A stretch of DNA of 26,714 bases from JANOBJ01 sp031411575. Lineage in GTDB: Bacteria; Pseudomonadota; Gammaproteobacteria; Burkholderiales; Burkholderiaceae_C. A model generated the notes under the pieces. That model was not told where the DNA came from, did no database searches, and saw nothing but the letters and a program-made list of their open reading frames with translations. Position numbers and translations under genes: made by a program. Positions 14,901 through 23,699 of the stretch are shown piece by piece (the first letter of the stretch is position 1; the number at the start of each line of letters is the position of its first letter). The DNA is taken from contig JANOBJ010000172.1 of the NCBI GenBank assembly GCA_031411575.1, positions 1-26,714 on the forward strand, read 5' to 3'.

Positions 14901-17900
14901 ATGAAAGTTGCATTTTTCTCGATAGTCTCCAACAACTATCTGCACTTTGCGCGAACGCTGATGCAGAGTGTGGCCGCGCGCCATCCAGACTCTGACCGGT
15001 TCTGCGTCATTGTGGATGAGGATTTGGCGCCGGCTCATGGGTTGGGTCACGAATTCGCGACAGTTGCGCTGGATGATCTTGGCTTGCCTGATCAGCGTCA
15101 ATTTTGCTTCCAGTACAGCATTCTGGAGTTGAATACCGCCGTGAAGCCTTGGGCATTCAAGTTCTTGATGCAGAAAGGGTATGACCAAGTCATCTACATT
15201 GATCCGGACATCAAGCTGTACGCGCCACTAACCGAAGTGTTCACCCTGCTTCAGCACGAAGCTGACCTCGTTGTCACGCCACATCTTCTGAGTCCGATTT
15301 CCGACGACCTGATTCCGACAGAACTCGATATCAGACGGGCAGGCACATACAACTTCGGATTCTGTGGCTTGCGAAACTGCGGGAACGCAGCTGATTTCAT
15401 TGCCTGGTGGCAAACCAAATTGGTGCGGGACTGTGTGGTGGACATCGACCGTGGGGTCTTTGTCGACCAGAGCTGGATCGATCTTGTACCCGGCATGTTT
15501 CCACGCGTTGGCATCCTGCGACACCCAGGGTACAACGTGGCGTACTGGAATTTGGCGCAACGCAAGGTGGCCAAGTCCCCAGATGGCCGTTGGTCGTGCG
15601 ATGGTGTACCGCTGGTTTTCTTCCATTTCAGCGGATTGAATCCGCTTGCGCCGCAGGCTTTCTCCAAGCACCAGAACAGGTTCAACCTGTCGAACTTGGG
15701 CCCGATTGCCGAGCTTGTCCGTGGATATGCCGAGGATGTTTGCGCCAATGGTGCGCAGCATTACACTAGCACGCCCTACGGATTCGCCAAATTTGCGGAC
15801 GGCACGCGTATTCCGGACGTGTTTCGCCGCAGCTACCTCCTCGACGACAAGCTTCGGGCAATCATGGGCGCGAATCCTTTCGGCATGCCACATGTCCAGG
15901 TTCAGCGCAAAACTGATGTTGGCGAGCAGCGTGCCCCTGTAACCTGGGCGATGCATGCAGCGTGGAGCGGTAGGAAAGACCTGTCTAGACACTATCACCT
16001 GGACACCGCTGTTGGCGCCACGCAGTTCCTGCAATGGTTCGTGTCGTCCACTGACAGCCACTTCTCGCCTTCGGTTGTAGCCGCTCATCAAACTCTTCTG
16101 GAGGCGGTGTCTGACGATTTGCTGCGAATCGGGCCCGACCGCTTGAATTCGACAGGTCATACCGTTGCAGAAGTACGCTTGGATGCATTGTTTCTTGATG
16201 TGCTGGGTCGTCACGCTGGCCCGCGCGGGCGCAAGCACATGCTGAAGTTTTGCGCCAACCGGTTGGGCGCAGCGTGCATTGCAGCGGCGCTTTTGCTGAC
16301 GCCGGAGAGCCGTGCAAGACCTCACTTCTGGTCCCGTGGCAAACGCGCCATCAGACGCACGTTGCGCGGCAGCGGCAAACTGCATACGGCAAACGCCAGT
16401 CGCCCGGGTGAGCAGGCGTTGCGCGTCGTGGCCGGTGTACAGGGCATGTATCCCCCCGACGCGGATAGCCAAAGTGAAGGTATGTGGTGCAGCAGCCGGC
16501 TCTCGCTACCTTTGCCCCAATACGGCCAGATACGCGCGCTCGTCATCGAAGGATCCTTGGACCTCGCCTCCCATTCGTCGGTGAGTCGATCGGTTGACGT
16601 TTCTCTGGACATTCGCTTGGACGACGATCCCGTAAGCCGAAGGGTCGTTTCCGAGAGTGGCAGCTTCCATATCAGTATTGACTTGCCCGCCAAGTCTGAT
16701 CGCGCCGCCACCCTTGGCATTGATTGCAGCTCCGAATTTGTCCCCGCCAAACTCGGCGTCAATTCGGACACCCGTCAGCTTGCGTGGCGCGTGAAGCGCA
16801 TCGTCGTGGACACGGTCGTTCTGGTTGATTGCGGCCGGTCGCCGCCAGTGCTGCGGGCGAGTGATCTTCTGCCACCAACCGGAATCAACATTGTGGGTTA
16901 CCTCGCTTCCGAACACGGGGTTGGCGAAGCGGCGAGACTGATGGCGAAAGCTGCACGCGCTGGTGGCATTCCATTTGGAATTGTTGATGTCGGGTATCAA
17001 GCCCCGCAGAGTCAACGGGATCGCAGTGCGTGGGAACACGCCACCGACGCAGTTCATCCCGTTGACATCGTTTATGTCAATGCAGACCAGACGTCTGCAA
17101 CACTGAATCACCTGCGCGACAAGGACCATTCCAAAGCGGCGCTGCGCATCGGATTCTGGCACTGGGAGCAACCTGCTCTCCCAGAGCGCTACCTCTCCAG
17201 CTTTGACGGATTGCACGAAGTCTGGACGCCATCTGCATTTGTCCACGAAGCCGTCTCCGCGATTTCCCCCGTGCCGGTCTTCAAGGTGCCGCATGCGGTC
17301 GAGTTTTCAGCGCCCGGTCGTTCTTCCCGAGCAATATTCGGCATACCTGACAACGCATTCGCCGTACTGGTCATGTATGACTTCCACTCATACACGTTCA
17401 GGAAGAACCCGGATGCTGCATTAAAGGCGTTTCGACAGGCTTTTAGCCGGAGCGCGGAAGCATGCCTGGTGATTAAAACGATCAACAGTGAACGCCATCC
17501 CAAAGAATATGCGAAGCTGAAAGAACAGACCGCAGATCTTCAGAATGTCGTATTCATCGACAGGGTTCTGACACGGGAAGAAATTTATGATCTCGAGGCG
17601 TGCAGCGACACGATGGTGTCGCTTCATCGCGCAGAAGGATTCGGGCTGGGCTTGGCCGAGATGATGCGGCTCGGCAAGCCCGTTATTGGCACGGGCTGGT
17701 CCGGAAACATGGAGTTCATGAATTCCATGAACTCTTATCCCGTTGGCTTTCGGCTGACGCCTCTTGCAGCGCCTTTGGGCGTCTATGAAGCCGGGCAGGT
17801 TTGGGCAGAGCCAGATGTGGACGAAGCGGCACGCATGCTTGCGCATATCGCCTCACGGTCAGGTGACGCAGCGACCGTTGGCGGGCGGGCGCAGGCGTGG

Positions 17901-17981
17901 ATGGAGGAGTTTTTCAGCGCTCAAGCCATCGGCACCCGTTATCGCGCAAGACTGTCAATCTTGATGCAGTCCGTGAAATGA
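14901..17981 (+). CDS. Two-headed glycosyltransferase: N-terminal GT-A-like, C-terminal GT4
   Basis: This 1026-residue protein has two probable catalytic modules. Residues 1-280 look like a GT-A fold: MKVAFFSIVSNNYLHFART, and a DxD-type metal motif in VIYIDPDIKLY (D101, D103). Residues about 280-460 are mostly helical with no motif I recognise; about 480-650 look beta-rich, with alternating patterns (VDVSLDIRLDDD). From residue 661 (GINIVGYLASEHGVGEAARL) to the end is a GT-B, GT4-type transferase with HRAEGFGLGLAEMMRLGKPV carrying the E-x7-E pair E912/E920. The ATG at 14901 matches the GT-A N-terminus; the frame is open to 14874. It probably adds two different linkages or polymerises a repeat. 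Donors are likely GDP-D-rhamnose, GDP-mannose or dTDP-L-rhamnose by context only. Confidence 0.85.
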   Translation: MKVAFFSIVSNNYLHFARTLMQSVAARHPDSDRFCVIVDEDLAPAHGLGHEFATVALDDLGLPDQRQFCFQYSILELNTAVKPWAFKFLMQKGYDQVIYIDPDIKLYAPLTEVFTLLQHEADLVVTPHLLSPISDDLIPTELDIRRAGTYNFGFCGLRNCGNAADFIAWWQTKLVRDCVVDIDRGVFVDQSWIDLVPGMFPRVGILRHPGYNVAYWNLAQRKVAKSPDGRWSCDGVPLVFFHFSGLNPLAPQAFSKHQNRFNLSNLGPIAELVRGYAEDVCANGAQHYTSTPYGFAKFADGTRIPDVFRRSYLLDDKLRAIMGANPFGMPHVQVQRKTDVGEQRAPVTWAMHAAWSGRKDLSRHYHLDTAVGATQFLQWFVSSTDSHFSPSVVAAHQTLLEAVSDDLLRIGPDRLNSTGHTVAEVRLDALFLDVLGRHAGPRGRKHMLKFCANRLGAACIAAALLLTPESRARPHFWSRGKRAIRRTLRGSGKLHTANASRPGEQALRVVAGVQGMYPPDADSQSEGMWCSSRLSLPLPQYGQIRALVIEGSLDLASHSSVSRSVDVSLDIRLDDDPVSRRVVSESGSFHISIDLPAKSDRAATLGIDCSSEFVPAKLGVNSDTRQLAWRVKRIVVDTVVLVDCGRSPPVLRASDLLPPTGINIVGYLASEHGVGEAARLMAKAARAGGIPFGIVDVGYQAPQSQRDRSAWEHATDAVHPVDIVYVNADQTSATLNHLRDKDHSKAALRIGFWHWEQPALPERYLSSFDGLHEVWTPSAFVHEAVSAISPVPVFKVPHAVEFSAPGRSSRAIFGIPDNAFAVLVMYDFHSYTFRKNPDAALKAFRQAFSRSAEACLVIKTINSERHPKEYAKLKEQTADLQNVVFIDRVLTREEIYDLEACSDTMVSLHRAEGFGLGLAEMMRLGKPVIGTGWSGNMEFMNSMNSYPVGFRLTPLAAPLGVYEAGQVWAEPDVDEAARMLAHIASRSGDAATVGGRAQAWMEEFFSAQAIGTRYRARLSILMQSVK

Positions 17982-18027
17982 GATGTCGCCTGCCTTGTTC
18001 TTTCAACCCCTTTAGTGCGGTGCAAAA

Positions 18028-19062
18028 ATGAAGAAAGCCATCGTTACCGGCATAACCGGACAGGACGGCGCCTATCTGGCGCAACTGCTTCTGGAAAAAG
18101 GCTACGCCGTGTACGGCACGTACCGGCGAACTAGTTCCGTCAATTTCTGGAGAACTGAGGAACTTGGCATCCAATCGAATCCAAACCTGCATTTGGTCGA
18201 ATACGACCTGACGGACGCCGGTGCAACGACTGCCATGGTCAGCCGGATCGAACCGGACGAAATCTACAACCTTGCAGCTCAGAGTTTTGTTGGGGTCAGC
18301 TTCGAGCAGCCCGCCGCCACCATGCAGATCACGGGACTTGGCACGTTGCATCTTCTCGAAGCCATTCGGCTTGTCAATGCCAATATTCGCTTCTACCAGG
18401 CGAGCACATCCGAGATGTTCGGCAAGGTCCAGGCTATTCCGCAAACCGAAGACACGCCGTTCTATCCACGCAGCCCTTACGGTGTAGCCAAACTCTATGC
18501 GCACTGGATAACAGTGAATTACCGCGAAAGCTACGGCATATTTGGTTCCAGCGGGATTCTGTTCAACCACGAGAGTCCCCTGCGGGGACGCGAGTTTGTC
18601 ACGCGCAAAATCACGGACAGCGTAGCCAAGATCAAGTTGGGCAAACTGGATGTTTTGGAATTGGGCAATCTTGACGCCAAGCGCGACTGGGGCTTTGCCA
18701 AGGAATACGTGGAGGGCATGTGGCGCATGCTACAGGCCGACCAGCCCGACACCTTCGTGCTGGCCACAAACCGTACCGAGACAGTGCGCGACTTCGTCCA
18801 GATGGCGTTCAAGGGCGCGGGCATCGCGGTGGACTTCAAAGGTGGCGCTGAAAACGAGACCGCGGTGGACACGGCCAGCGGCAAGACGGTGATGCGCATC
18901 AACCCCAAGTTCTACCGCCCCGCCGAGGTGGAGTTGCTGATTGGCAACCCGGCCAAAGCCAAGGTCAAGCTGGGCTGGGAGCCCAAGACCACGCTGGAGC
19001 AGCTTTGCCAGATGATGGTCGAGGCTGATCTCCGCCGCAACAAACAGGGTTTCTCGTTTTGA
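18028..19062 (+). CDS. gmd: GDP-mannose 4,6-dehydratase
   Basis: This 344-residue short-chain dehydrogenase converts GDP-D-mannose to GDP-4-dehydro-6-deoxy-D-mannose with bound NADP. The nucleotide site is GITGQDGAYL (G8-x-x-G11-x-x-G14), the catalytic group is T127 in ASTSEMFG with E129, and Y151/K155 in SPYGVAKLYAHW. The conserved FNHESPLRGREFVTRKI segment and LGNLDAKRDWGFAKEYVEGM fix it as Gmd. It follows the large glycosyltransferase by 46 bases and has no clear ribosome binding site. Its stop overlaps the TTG start of rmd. The composition changes inside the gene: by hand count about 54% G+C over 18061-18660 and about 62% over 18661-19020. Confidence 0.97.
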   Translation: MKKAIVTGITGQDGAYLAQLLLEKGYAVYGTYRRTSSVNFWRTEELGIQSNPNLHLVEYDLTDAGATTAMVSRIEPDEIYNLAAQSFVGVSFEQPAATMQITGLGTLHLLEAIRLVNANIRFYQASTSEMFGKVQAIPQTEDTPFYPRSPYGVAKLYAHWITVNYRESYGIFGSSGILFNHESPLRGREFVTRKITDSVAKIKLGKLDVLELGNLDAKRDWGFAKEYVEGMWRMLQADQPDTFVLATNRTETVRDFVQMAFKGAGIAVDFKGGAENETAVDTASGKTVMRINPKFYRPAEVELLIGNPAKAKVKLGWEPKTTLEQLCQMMVEADLRRNKQGFSF

Positions 19063-19931
19063 AGATCCTGCTGACAGGCGCCGACGGTTTCACGGGTCGG
19101 CATTTCGCAGCGCGGGCTGTCGCTGCCGGTCATGCGATAGTGCCTTTGCGGGCAAACCTGACAGACAGGGAGGCCATGCTGCAACAGGTGCTGGCGAGTG
19201 CGCCGGAAGTGGTGCTGCATCTGGCGGCGATCAGTTTTGTGGGTCACGCGGATGAGAATGCGTTCTATGCGGTCAATGTGATTGGCACGACCAACTTGCT
19301 CGCCGCGCTCACCAAGTTACCCAAAGGGCCTCATCGCGTGGTGCTGGCCAGCAGCGCCAACATCTATGGCAATTCGAAGCACTCCCCCATTGCAGAGACG
19401 GAGGAGCCGGCGCCTGTCAGCCATTACGCCGCAAGCAAGCTGGCCATGGAGCATATGTCTCGCGCCCACGGGGATCGGCTGCCAAGTGTCATCACGCGAC
19501 CTTTCAACTACACCGGGCCGGGACAGGATGTCAACTTTGTCATTCCCAAACTCGTGGACCACTTTGCGCGACAGGCGCCCACCATTGCGCTGGGCAACAT
19601 CCATGTAGAGCGCGAATTCAACGACGTGCAAATGATCTGCGATGCTTACCTGCAATTGCTGCAATACGGTGAGCCGGGCCAGACGTACAACGTGTGTTCA
19701 GGCCAGCCTTACACGCTGCGGTACGTGATGGACACGCTCACACTCATCACCGGGCACAGCATCAAGGTCGAGGTGAATCCTGCGTTTGTGCGGGCGAATG
19801 AAGTGCATCGCCTTTGTGGCAGTCCTGCGAAGTTGCAGTCGCTGTTGGCAAGCCATGGCGCCGCTCTTGCAACCCCTTCGCTTGAAGAAACCTTGCGGCG
19901 CATGCTCGCCGCTGCGCGGGGCAAGAGTTAA
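19059..19931 (+). CDS. rmd: GDP-6-deoxy-D-mannose reductase (GDP-D-rhamnose synthesis)
   Basis: This 290-residue SDR reduces the Gmd product to GDP-D-rhamnose. It has GADGFTG at residues 7-13 for NAD(P) binding, LAAISFVGHADE after it, SSANIYG, and the catalytic Y123/K127 in SHYAASKLAMEH. FNYTGPGQDVNFVIPK and NVCSGQPYTL are typical for Rmd. The length and absence of the longer Fcl C-terminus argue against GDP-L-fucose synthase, although a GDP-6-deoxy-talose synthase is a weaker alternative. The start is a TTG at 19059 that overlaps the gmd stop (TTGA), implying translational coupling. It gives MKILLTGADG, the expected N-terminus. With manC, gmd, wzm, wzt and the GT4 genes this matches the A-band (D-rhamnan) gene content known in Pseudomonas. 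Confidence 0.9.
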   Translation: MKILLTGADGFTGRHFAARAVAAGHAIVPLRANLTDREAMLQQVLASAPEVVLHLAAISFVGHADENAFYAVNVIGTTNLLAALTKLPKGPHRVVLASSANIYGNSKHSPIAETEEPAPVSHYAASKLAMEHMSRAHGDRLPSVITRPFNYTGPGQDVNFVIPKLVDHFARQAPTIALGNIHVEREFNDVQMICDAYLQLLQYGEPGQTYNVCSGQPYTLRYVMDTLTLITGHSIKVEVNPAFVRANEVHRLCGSPAKLQSLLASHGAALATPSLEETLRRMLAAARGKS

Positions 19932-19966
19932 TGGCAGTGCGTGCCGCAACGGTCATGACAGGGCAT

Positions 19967-19973
19967 GGAGGTG
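19967..19973 (+). promoter_or_regulatory. Strong ribosome binding site of the GT4 gene
   Basis: GGAGGTG lies 4 bases before the ATG at 19978, close to the anti-Shine-Dalgarno complement. It favours this start over the longer open frame from 19786 inside rmd. Confidence 0.65.
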
Positions 19974-19977
19974 TTCC

Positions 19978-21117
19978 ATGAAGATCGCCTTCAACGCCAC
20001 AGCGCTGCTTTCGCCACTCACGGGCATTGGCCAGTATGCACAGCACCTGGCCTTGGGCCTGCAACAAACCGAAGGGGTTGATGCCAGCTTTTTCTACGGA
20101 TCGGGGTGGAGCCGCGATGTCCGCAGCACCGCGCTACCCAGCGTCGCGACCTTGAAGTCCTTGGTGCGTCGCTTTCTTCCCAAATCGTATGCTGTCACGC
20201 GGACCGTTCAACAGGCTCAGTTCACAAAAGGGGCTCGCCGTGTGCGCTATGACCTCTACCATGAGCCGAATTTTCTGGCCTACCGCTTTGACGGCCCCAG
20301 CGTCATTACCGTTCATGATCTTTCATGGATCCGCTATCCGGAGATGCATCCGGTTGAGCGCGTCAAGGCTTTTAACAAGTACTTCCCGCCCGCGCTTGAG
20401 CGTGCGTCGCTCATCCTCACAGACTCTGCCTTCATCAAGCGCGAGTTGATGGAGGTGTTCAACATGCCGCCGGACCGTATTCGCCCTGTCATGCTAGGCG
20501 TCGAGCCATTGTTCCGCCCGCGCTTCGCGCACGAAACACTGCCCGTCTTGCAACGGCACGGCTTGACTCATGGCCAGTACCTGCTCGCGGTAGGCACGCT
20601 CGAACCACGCAAAAACCTTCAACTGGCGTTGCGCGCGTTCATGCAACTCTCGCCGCAACTGAGAAAGCGCTGCCCTCTGGTGCTGGTTGGCATCAAGGGC
20701 TGGCACACCTCGGTACTGGAGCAGCAGATGGCGCCGCTGGTGAGCGCAGGAGAAATCCACCAGCTCGGCTACGTCTCCCGCGAAGACCTTGCAACGGTTG
20801 TGGCCGGTGCGCAGGCGCTGGTGTATCCCTCTGTCTACGAAGGCTTCGGCCTGCCACCGCTGGAGGCCATGGCCAGCGGCGTGCCGGTCATCGCGTCCAA
20901 CGTGTCATCCATTCCGGAAGTGGTGGGGGATACCGGCATCCTGATTGATCCCCAGGATGTGGATGGCCTGACGCGCGCCTTCGAAAAACTCCTTACCGCG
21001 CCTGATGTGCGGCAAGGCATGGCGCAGAAGGCACTTGAGCGCAGCGCCATGTTCACCTGGACCGACTGCGTGAGCGAGACGGTCGACGCTTACCGGCTGG
21101 TGCTCAGCAAGTCTTGA
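19978..21117 (+). CDS. GT4-family glycosyltransferase (WbpY/WbdB-like by context)
   Basis: This 379-residue GT-B enzyme starts KIAFNATALLSPLTGIGQYA, a common opening in mannosyl/rhamnosyl transferases. It has VHDLSWIRYPEMHP in the acceptor domain, GTLEPRKNLQLALRAF at the start of the donor domain, and YEGFGLPPLEAMASGVPVIA with the E-x7-E pair E288/E296. It lies 46 bases after rmd and ends the plus-strand operon. Its 3' end overlaps the convergent glycosyltransferase by 28 bases. In D-rhamnan loci enzymes of this type transfer D-rhamnose from GDP-D-rhamnose. Donor and linkage here are inferred from the adjacent gmd/rmd pair only. No membrane segment is evident; it would act at the cytoplasmic face. 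Confidence 0.88.
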   Translation: MKIAFNATALLSPLTGIGQYAQHLALGLQQTEGVDASFFYGSGWSRDVRSTALPSVATLKSLVRRFLPKSYAVTRTVQQAQFTKGARRVRYDLYHEPNFLAYRFDGPSVITVHDLSWIRYPEMHPVERVKAFNKYFPPALERASLILTDSAFIKRELMEVFNMPPDRIRPVMLGVEPLFRPRFAHETLPVLQRHGLTHGQYLLAVGTLEPRKNLQLALRAFMQLSPQLRKRCPLVLVGIKGWHTSVLEQQMAPLVSAGEIHQLGYVSREDLATVVAGAQALVYPSVYEGFGLPPLEAMASGVPVIASNVSSIPEVVGDTGILIDPQDVDGLTRAFEKLLTAPDVRQGMAQKALERSAMFTWTDCVSETVDAYRLVLSKS

Positions 21118-22229
21118 TACAGCTTGATGTGGCCGGCCGCCATGGCCTGCAGCGAGTAGATCTCATGCGCCCGCCGCTGCCCTTGCTGTCCCAGGCGCTG
21201 GCGCAGGGCTGCGTCTTGCATGAGCATGTTCAGTGTCTGACCCAGCGCCATGGGGTCCCGCACTGGCACGGCCAGGCCGGTTTCGCCATGCACATTCACC
21301 ACATTCACGCCATTGTTGAGCTGGGTGCACACGACCGGCTTGCCGCAGGCCATGGCTTCGAGTTGTACCAGCCCGAAGGCTTCGCTTTGCTCCACCGAGG
21401 GCAGGCAAAACACGTCGCAGGCGTGGAAGTACGCGGCGAGGTCCTCCTCGGGTATGCGGCCGCTGAAAATCACCCTGTCTTGCACGCCCATCGATACAGC
21501 CTTCTGTTCCAATTGCGACCGCAACGGTCCGCTGCCGCCCAGCATCAGGACGACATCTGTGTGCCGCATAGCGTCGATGAGCACATCAAACCCCTTGTAG
21601 TACACATGCCGGCCCAATGCGAAGACCACCCCCCTGCCGCCAGCACGCTCGCGCAACGCGTCGCGAAGCGCAGTGGTGCGGGGCGTGAGTGCCAGCGGCG
21701 TGTAGTCCAGTCCGTAGGGGATGACATGGCGGCGGCTTGCGGGCACGTCTTTCGGAATCTGTGTGGAGGAATCAAAGTGGGCCTGCGTGGCCGCCACCAC
21801 GGCATCCGCCTGACGCGTGACGCGATGCAGAAAGGGCAAATAGACAGTCAGCAGCCGTTTCTGGCGCACGATATCCAGATGCCAGGTGATCACGCGCTTG
21901 ACCTTGCTGGGTAACACCATTGAGGCCAGATGCGAGAGCGGGTCCTGGAAATGCAGATGAAAGATGTCAAACGGTTTTTCACGGTGCAGGGCCAGCGCCC
22001 TGGTAATAAGGCTCGGGGCCATGGCCGTTCGGAACGCGGTGCCAAAAGACGGCACCTGTACGAGCCGGTAGCCCTCCAGAACCGCGTCGCTGCCCTGCAT
22101 TCTGGCACCGGCAACGAGGTTCACCACGTCCACCCCCTGCGCAGCCAGGCCTTGGCACAGCATGGCAGCGTGGCGCTCCACGCCGCCATGCTGGTCGTTC
22201 CAGAATCGACCAAACTGCAAGACTCTCAT
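21090..22229 (-). CDS. GT4-family glycosyltransferase (WbpZ-like by context)
   Basis: This 379-residue GT-B glycosyltransferase has HGGVERHAAMLCQGLA near the N-terminus, the DIFHLHFQDPLSHLA segment, ALGRHVYYKGFDVLIDAM opening the donor domain, and SEAFGLVQLEAMACGKPVV with the E-x7-E pair E283/E291. The ATG at 22229 was chosen; a TTG at 22235 adds two residues. It is the last gene of the minus-strand operon, 21 bases after rfbC, so it is cotranscribed with dTDP-L-rhamnose synthesis. That favours an L-rhamnosyl donor, whereas family resemblance to WbpZ/WbdC enzymes favours mannose or D-rhamnose. The two cannot be separated from sequence. It overlaps the convergent GT4 gene by 28 bases. Confidence 0.88.
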   Translation of the reverse strand: MRVLQFGRFWNDQHGGVERHAAMLCQGLAAQGVDVVNLVAGARMQGSDAVLEGYRLVQVPSFGTAFRTAMAPSLITRALALHREKPFDIFHLHFQDPLSHLASMVLPSKVKRVITWHLDIVRQKRLLTVYLPFLHRVTRQADAVVAATQAHFDSSTQIPKDVPASRRHVIPYGLDYTPLALTPRTTALRDALRERAGGRGVVFALGRHVYYKGFDVLIDAMRHTDVVLMLGGSGPLRSQLEQKAVSMGVQDRVIFSGRIPEEDLAAYFHACDVFCLPSVEQSEAFGLVQLEAMACGKPVVCTQLNNGVNVVNVHGETGLAVPVRDPMALGQTLNMLMQDAALRQRLGQQGQRRAHEIYSLQAMAAGHIKLYQDLLSTSR

Positions 22230-22250
22230 CGCCAATGGTGCTTGCGAGTC

Positions 22251-22793
22251 TCAGAAGGTCTCGGCGTCACGCAGCAAAAGACCCTGCCGGTCTTTAGCCG
22301 AAGGGGCAGGAGTGATGTCAACAGGCCACGTGATCGCCAGTGCCGGGTCGTTCCACGCGATGCAGCGCTCGTGGGCCGGTGCGTAGTAATCCGTGGTCTT
22401 GTAAAGAAAGTCGGCTGAATCACTGGTCACGATGAAGCCGTGCGCAAACCCGGGCGGAACCCAGAGTTGCTTCTGGTTGTCTTCCGTGAGTTCCAGGCCC
22501 ACCCATCTCCCGAACGTGGCTGACGATTTGCGAATGTCCACCGCCACGTCAAACACGGCGCCGCGTACTACGCGCACCAGCTTTCCCTGGGGCTGTTGAA
22601 GTTGGTAGTGCAAACCGCGCAATACGCCCTTGGTGCTGCGGCTTTGGTTGTCCTGCACAAAGGTGACATCAAGGCCAGTCGCTTCATTGAAGGCCTTCTG
22701 ATTGAAGCTTTCAAAAAAGAAGCCACGCGCATCGCCGAAAACCTTGGGCTCGATGATCAGGACATCAGGGATGGCCGTGGAGGTAACCTTCAT
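22251..22793 (-). CDS. rfbC: dTDP-4-dehydrorhamnose 3,5-epimerase
   Basis: This 180-residue cupin-fold epimerase converts dTDP-4-dehydro-6-deoxy-glucose to dTDP-4-dehydro-L-rhamnose. It has FGDARGFFFESF at residue 19, FVQDNQSRSTKGVLRGLHYQ with catalytic H62, and WVPPGFAHGF followed by FLYKTTDYY (Y131). Length is standard. Its start overlaps the rfbA stop by 4 bases (ATGA), so the two are coupled. It is the third enzyme of the L-rhamnose pathway; the order of reactions is RfbA, RfbB, RfbC, RfbD, and the gene order here is B-D-A-C. Confidence 0.97.
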   Translation of the reverse strand: MKVTSTAIPDVLIIEPKVFGDARGFFFESFNQKAFNEATGLDVTFVQDNQSRSTKGVLRGLHYQLQQPQGKLVRVVRGAVFDVAVDIRKSSATFGRWVGLELTEDNQKQLWVPPGFAHGFIVTSDSADFLYKTTDYYAPAHERCIAWNDPALAITWPVDITPAPSAKDRQGLLLRDAETF

Positions 22794-23677
22794 GTTCTGA
22801 TCTCTTCCTTCAACAGCCGCAGCATGTATTGCCCGTAGCCATTCTTGGCCAGTGGCTGGGCGAGTGCTTCAAACTGTCCTGCGTTGATGAAGCCATTGCG
22901 CCAGGCAATTTCTTCCGGGCAGGCAATCTTCAGGCCTTGCCGATGCTCGAGAGTCGCGATGAACTGACTGGCTTCCAGCAGGCTTTCGTGTGTACCCGTG
23001 TCGAGCCAGGCATAGCCGCGTTGCATGATTTGCACGCTGAGTTGCCCGCGCTCAAGATACGACTGGTTGACGGCTGTGATCTCCAACTCGCCACGGGCGC
23101 TGGGTTTCACGGACTTGGCAATATCTACCACCTGGTTGTCGTAGAAGTACAAGCCTGTCACCGCGTAGTTGCTCTTGGGTTGCTTCGGTTTTTCTTCGAT
23201 GCTACTGGCTTTGCCTTCGACATCGAAGGCCACCACACCATAGCGCTCGGGGTCGTGTACATGGTAAGCAAATACGGTGGCGCCGGTCTTTTGCGAGTCG
23301 GCGCCAGCGAGCAACTGCACGAAATCGTGGCCGTGAAAAATATTGTCGCCGAGCACCAAAGCGCTCGGTGAATTGCCAACAAACTTGTCGCCAATAATGA
23401 ACGCCTGCGCCAGTCCGTCGGGGCTGGGCTGCACAGCATAGCTAAGGTTCATACCCCATTGGCTGCCATCGCCCAGCAGTTGCGTGAAGCGTGGCGTGTC
23501 TTGCGGTGTGCTGATGATCAGCACGTCGCGCATACCCGCCAGCATCAAGGTGCTCAGAGGGTAGTAGATCATGGGCTTGTCGTACACCGGCAGCAGTTGC
23601 TTGCTGATAGCCAGCGTGGCAGGGTGCAGGCGAGTGCCCGAGCCACCGGCCAGGATAATGCCTTTGCGTTGAGTCAT
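22790..23677 (-). CDS. rfbA: Glucose-1-phosphate thymidylyltransferase
   Basis: This 295-residue enzyme makes dTDP-glucose from dTTP and glucose-1-phosphate, the first step of dTDP-L-rhamnose synthesis. The N-terminal GIILAGGSGTRLHPATLAIS is the nucleotidyltransferase signature, followed by KQLLPVYDKPMIYYPLSTLM. LVLGDNIFHG, VFAYHVHDPERYGVV and EEKPKQPKSNYAVTGLYFYD are present, as is AWLDTGTHESLLEAS. The ATG at 23677 gives the canonical N-terminus. It lies 22 bases after rfbD and overlaps rfbC by 4 bases. Confidence 0.97.
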   Translation of the reverse strand: MTQRKGIILAGGSGTRLHPATLAISKQLLPVYDKPMIYYPLSTLMLAGMRDVLIISTPQDTPRFTQLLGDGSQWGMNLSYAVQPSPDGLAQAFIIGDKFVGNSPSALVLGDNIFHGHDFVQLLAGADSQKTGATVFAYHVHDPERYGVVAFDVEGKASSIEEKPKQPKSNYAVTGLYFYDNQVVDIAKSVKPSARGELEITAVNQSYLERGQLSVQIMQRGYAWLDTGTHESLLEASQFIATLEHRQGLKIACPEEIAWRNGFINAGQFEALAQPLAKNGYGQYMLRLLKEEIRT

Positions 23678-23699
23678 GTTGGGTGCAGGTTGAGGTGGG

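Noticed and set aside
17712..17734. Perfect inverted repeat, GAGTTCATG arms around AATTC
   Set aside because: It lies in the GT4 coding region and encodes MEFMNSMNS, part of a motif (WSGNMEFMN...NSYPV) common in such enzymes; no T-run and no gene boundary follow.
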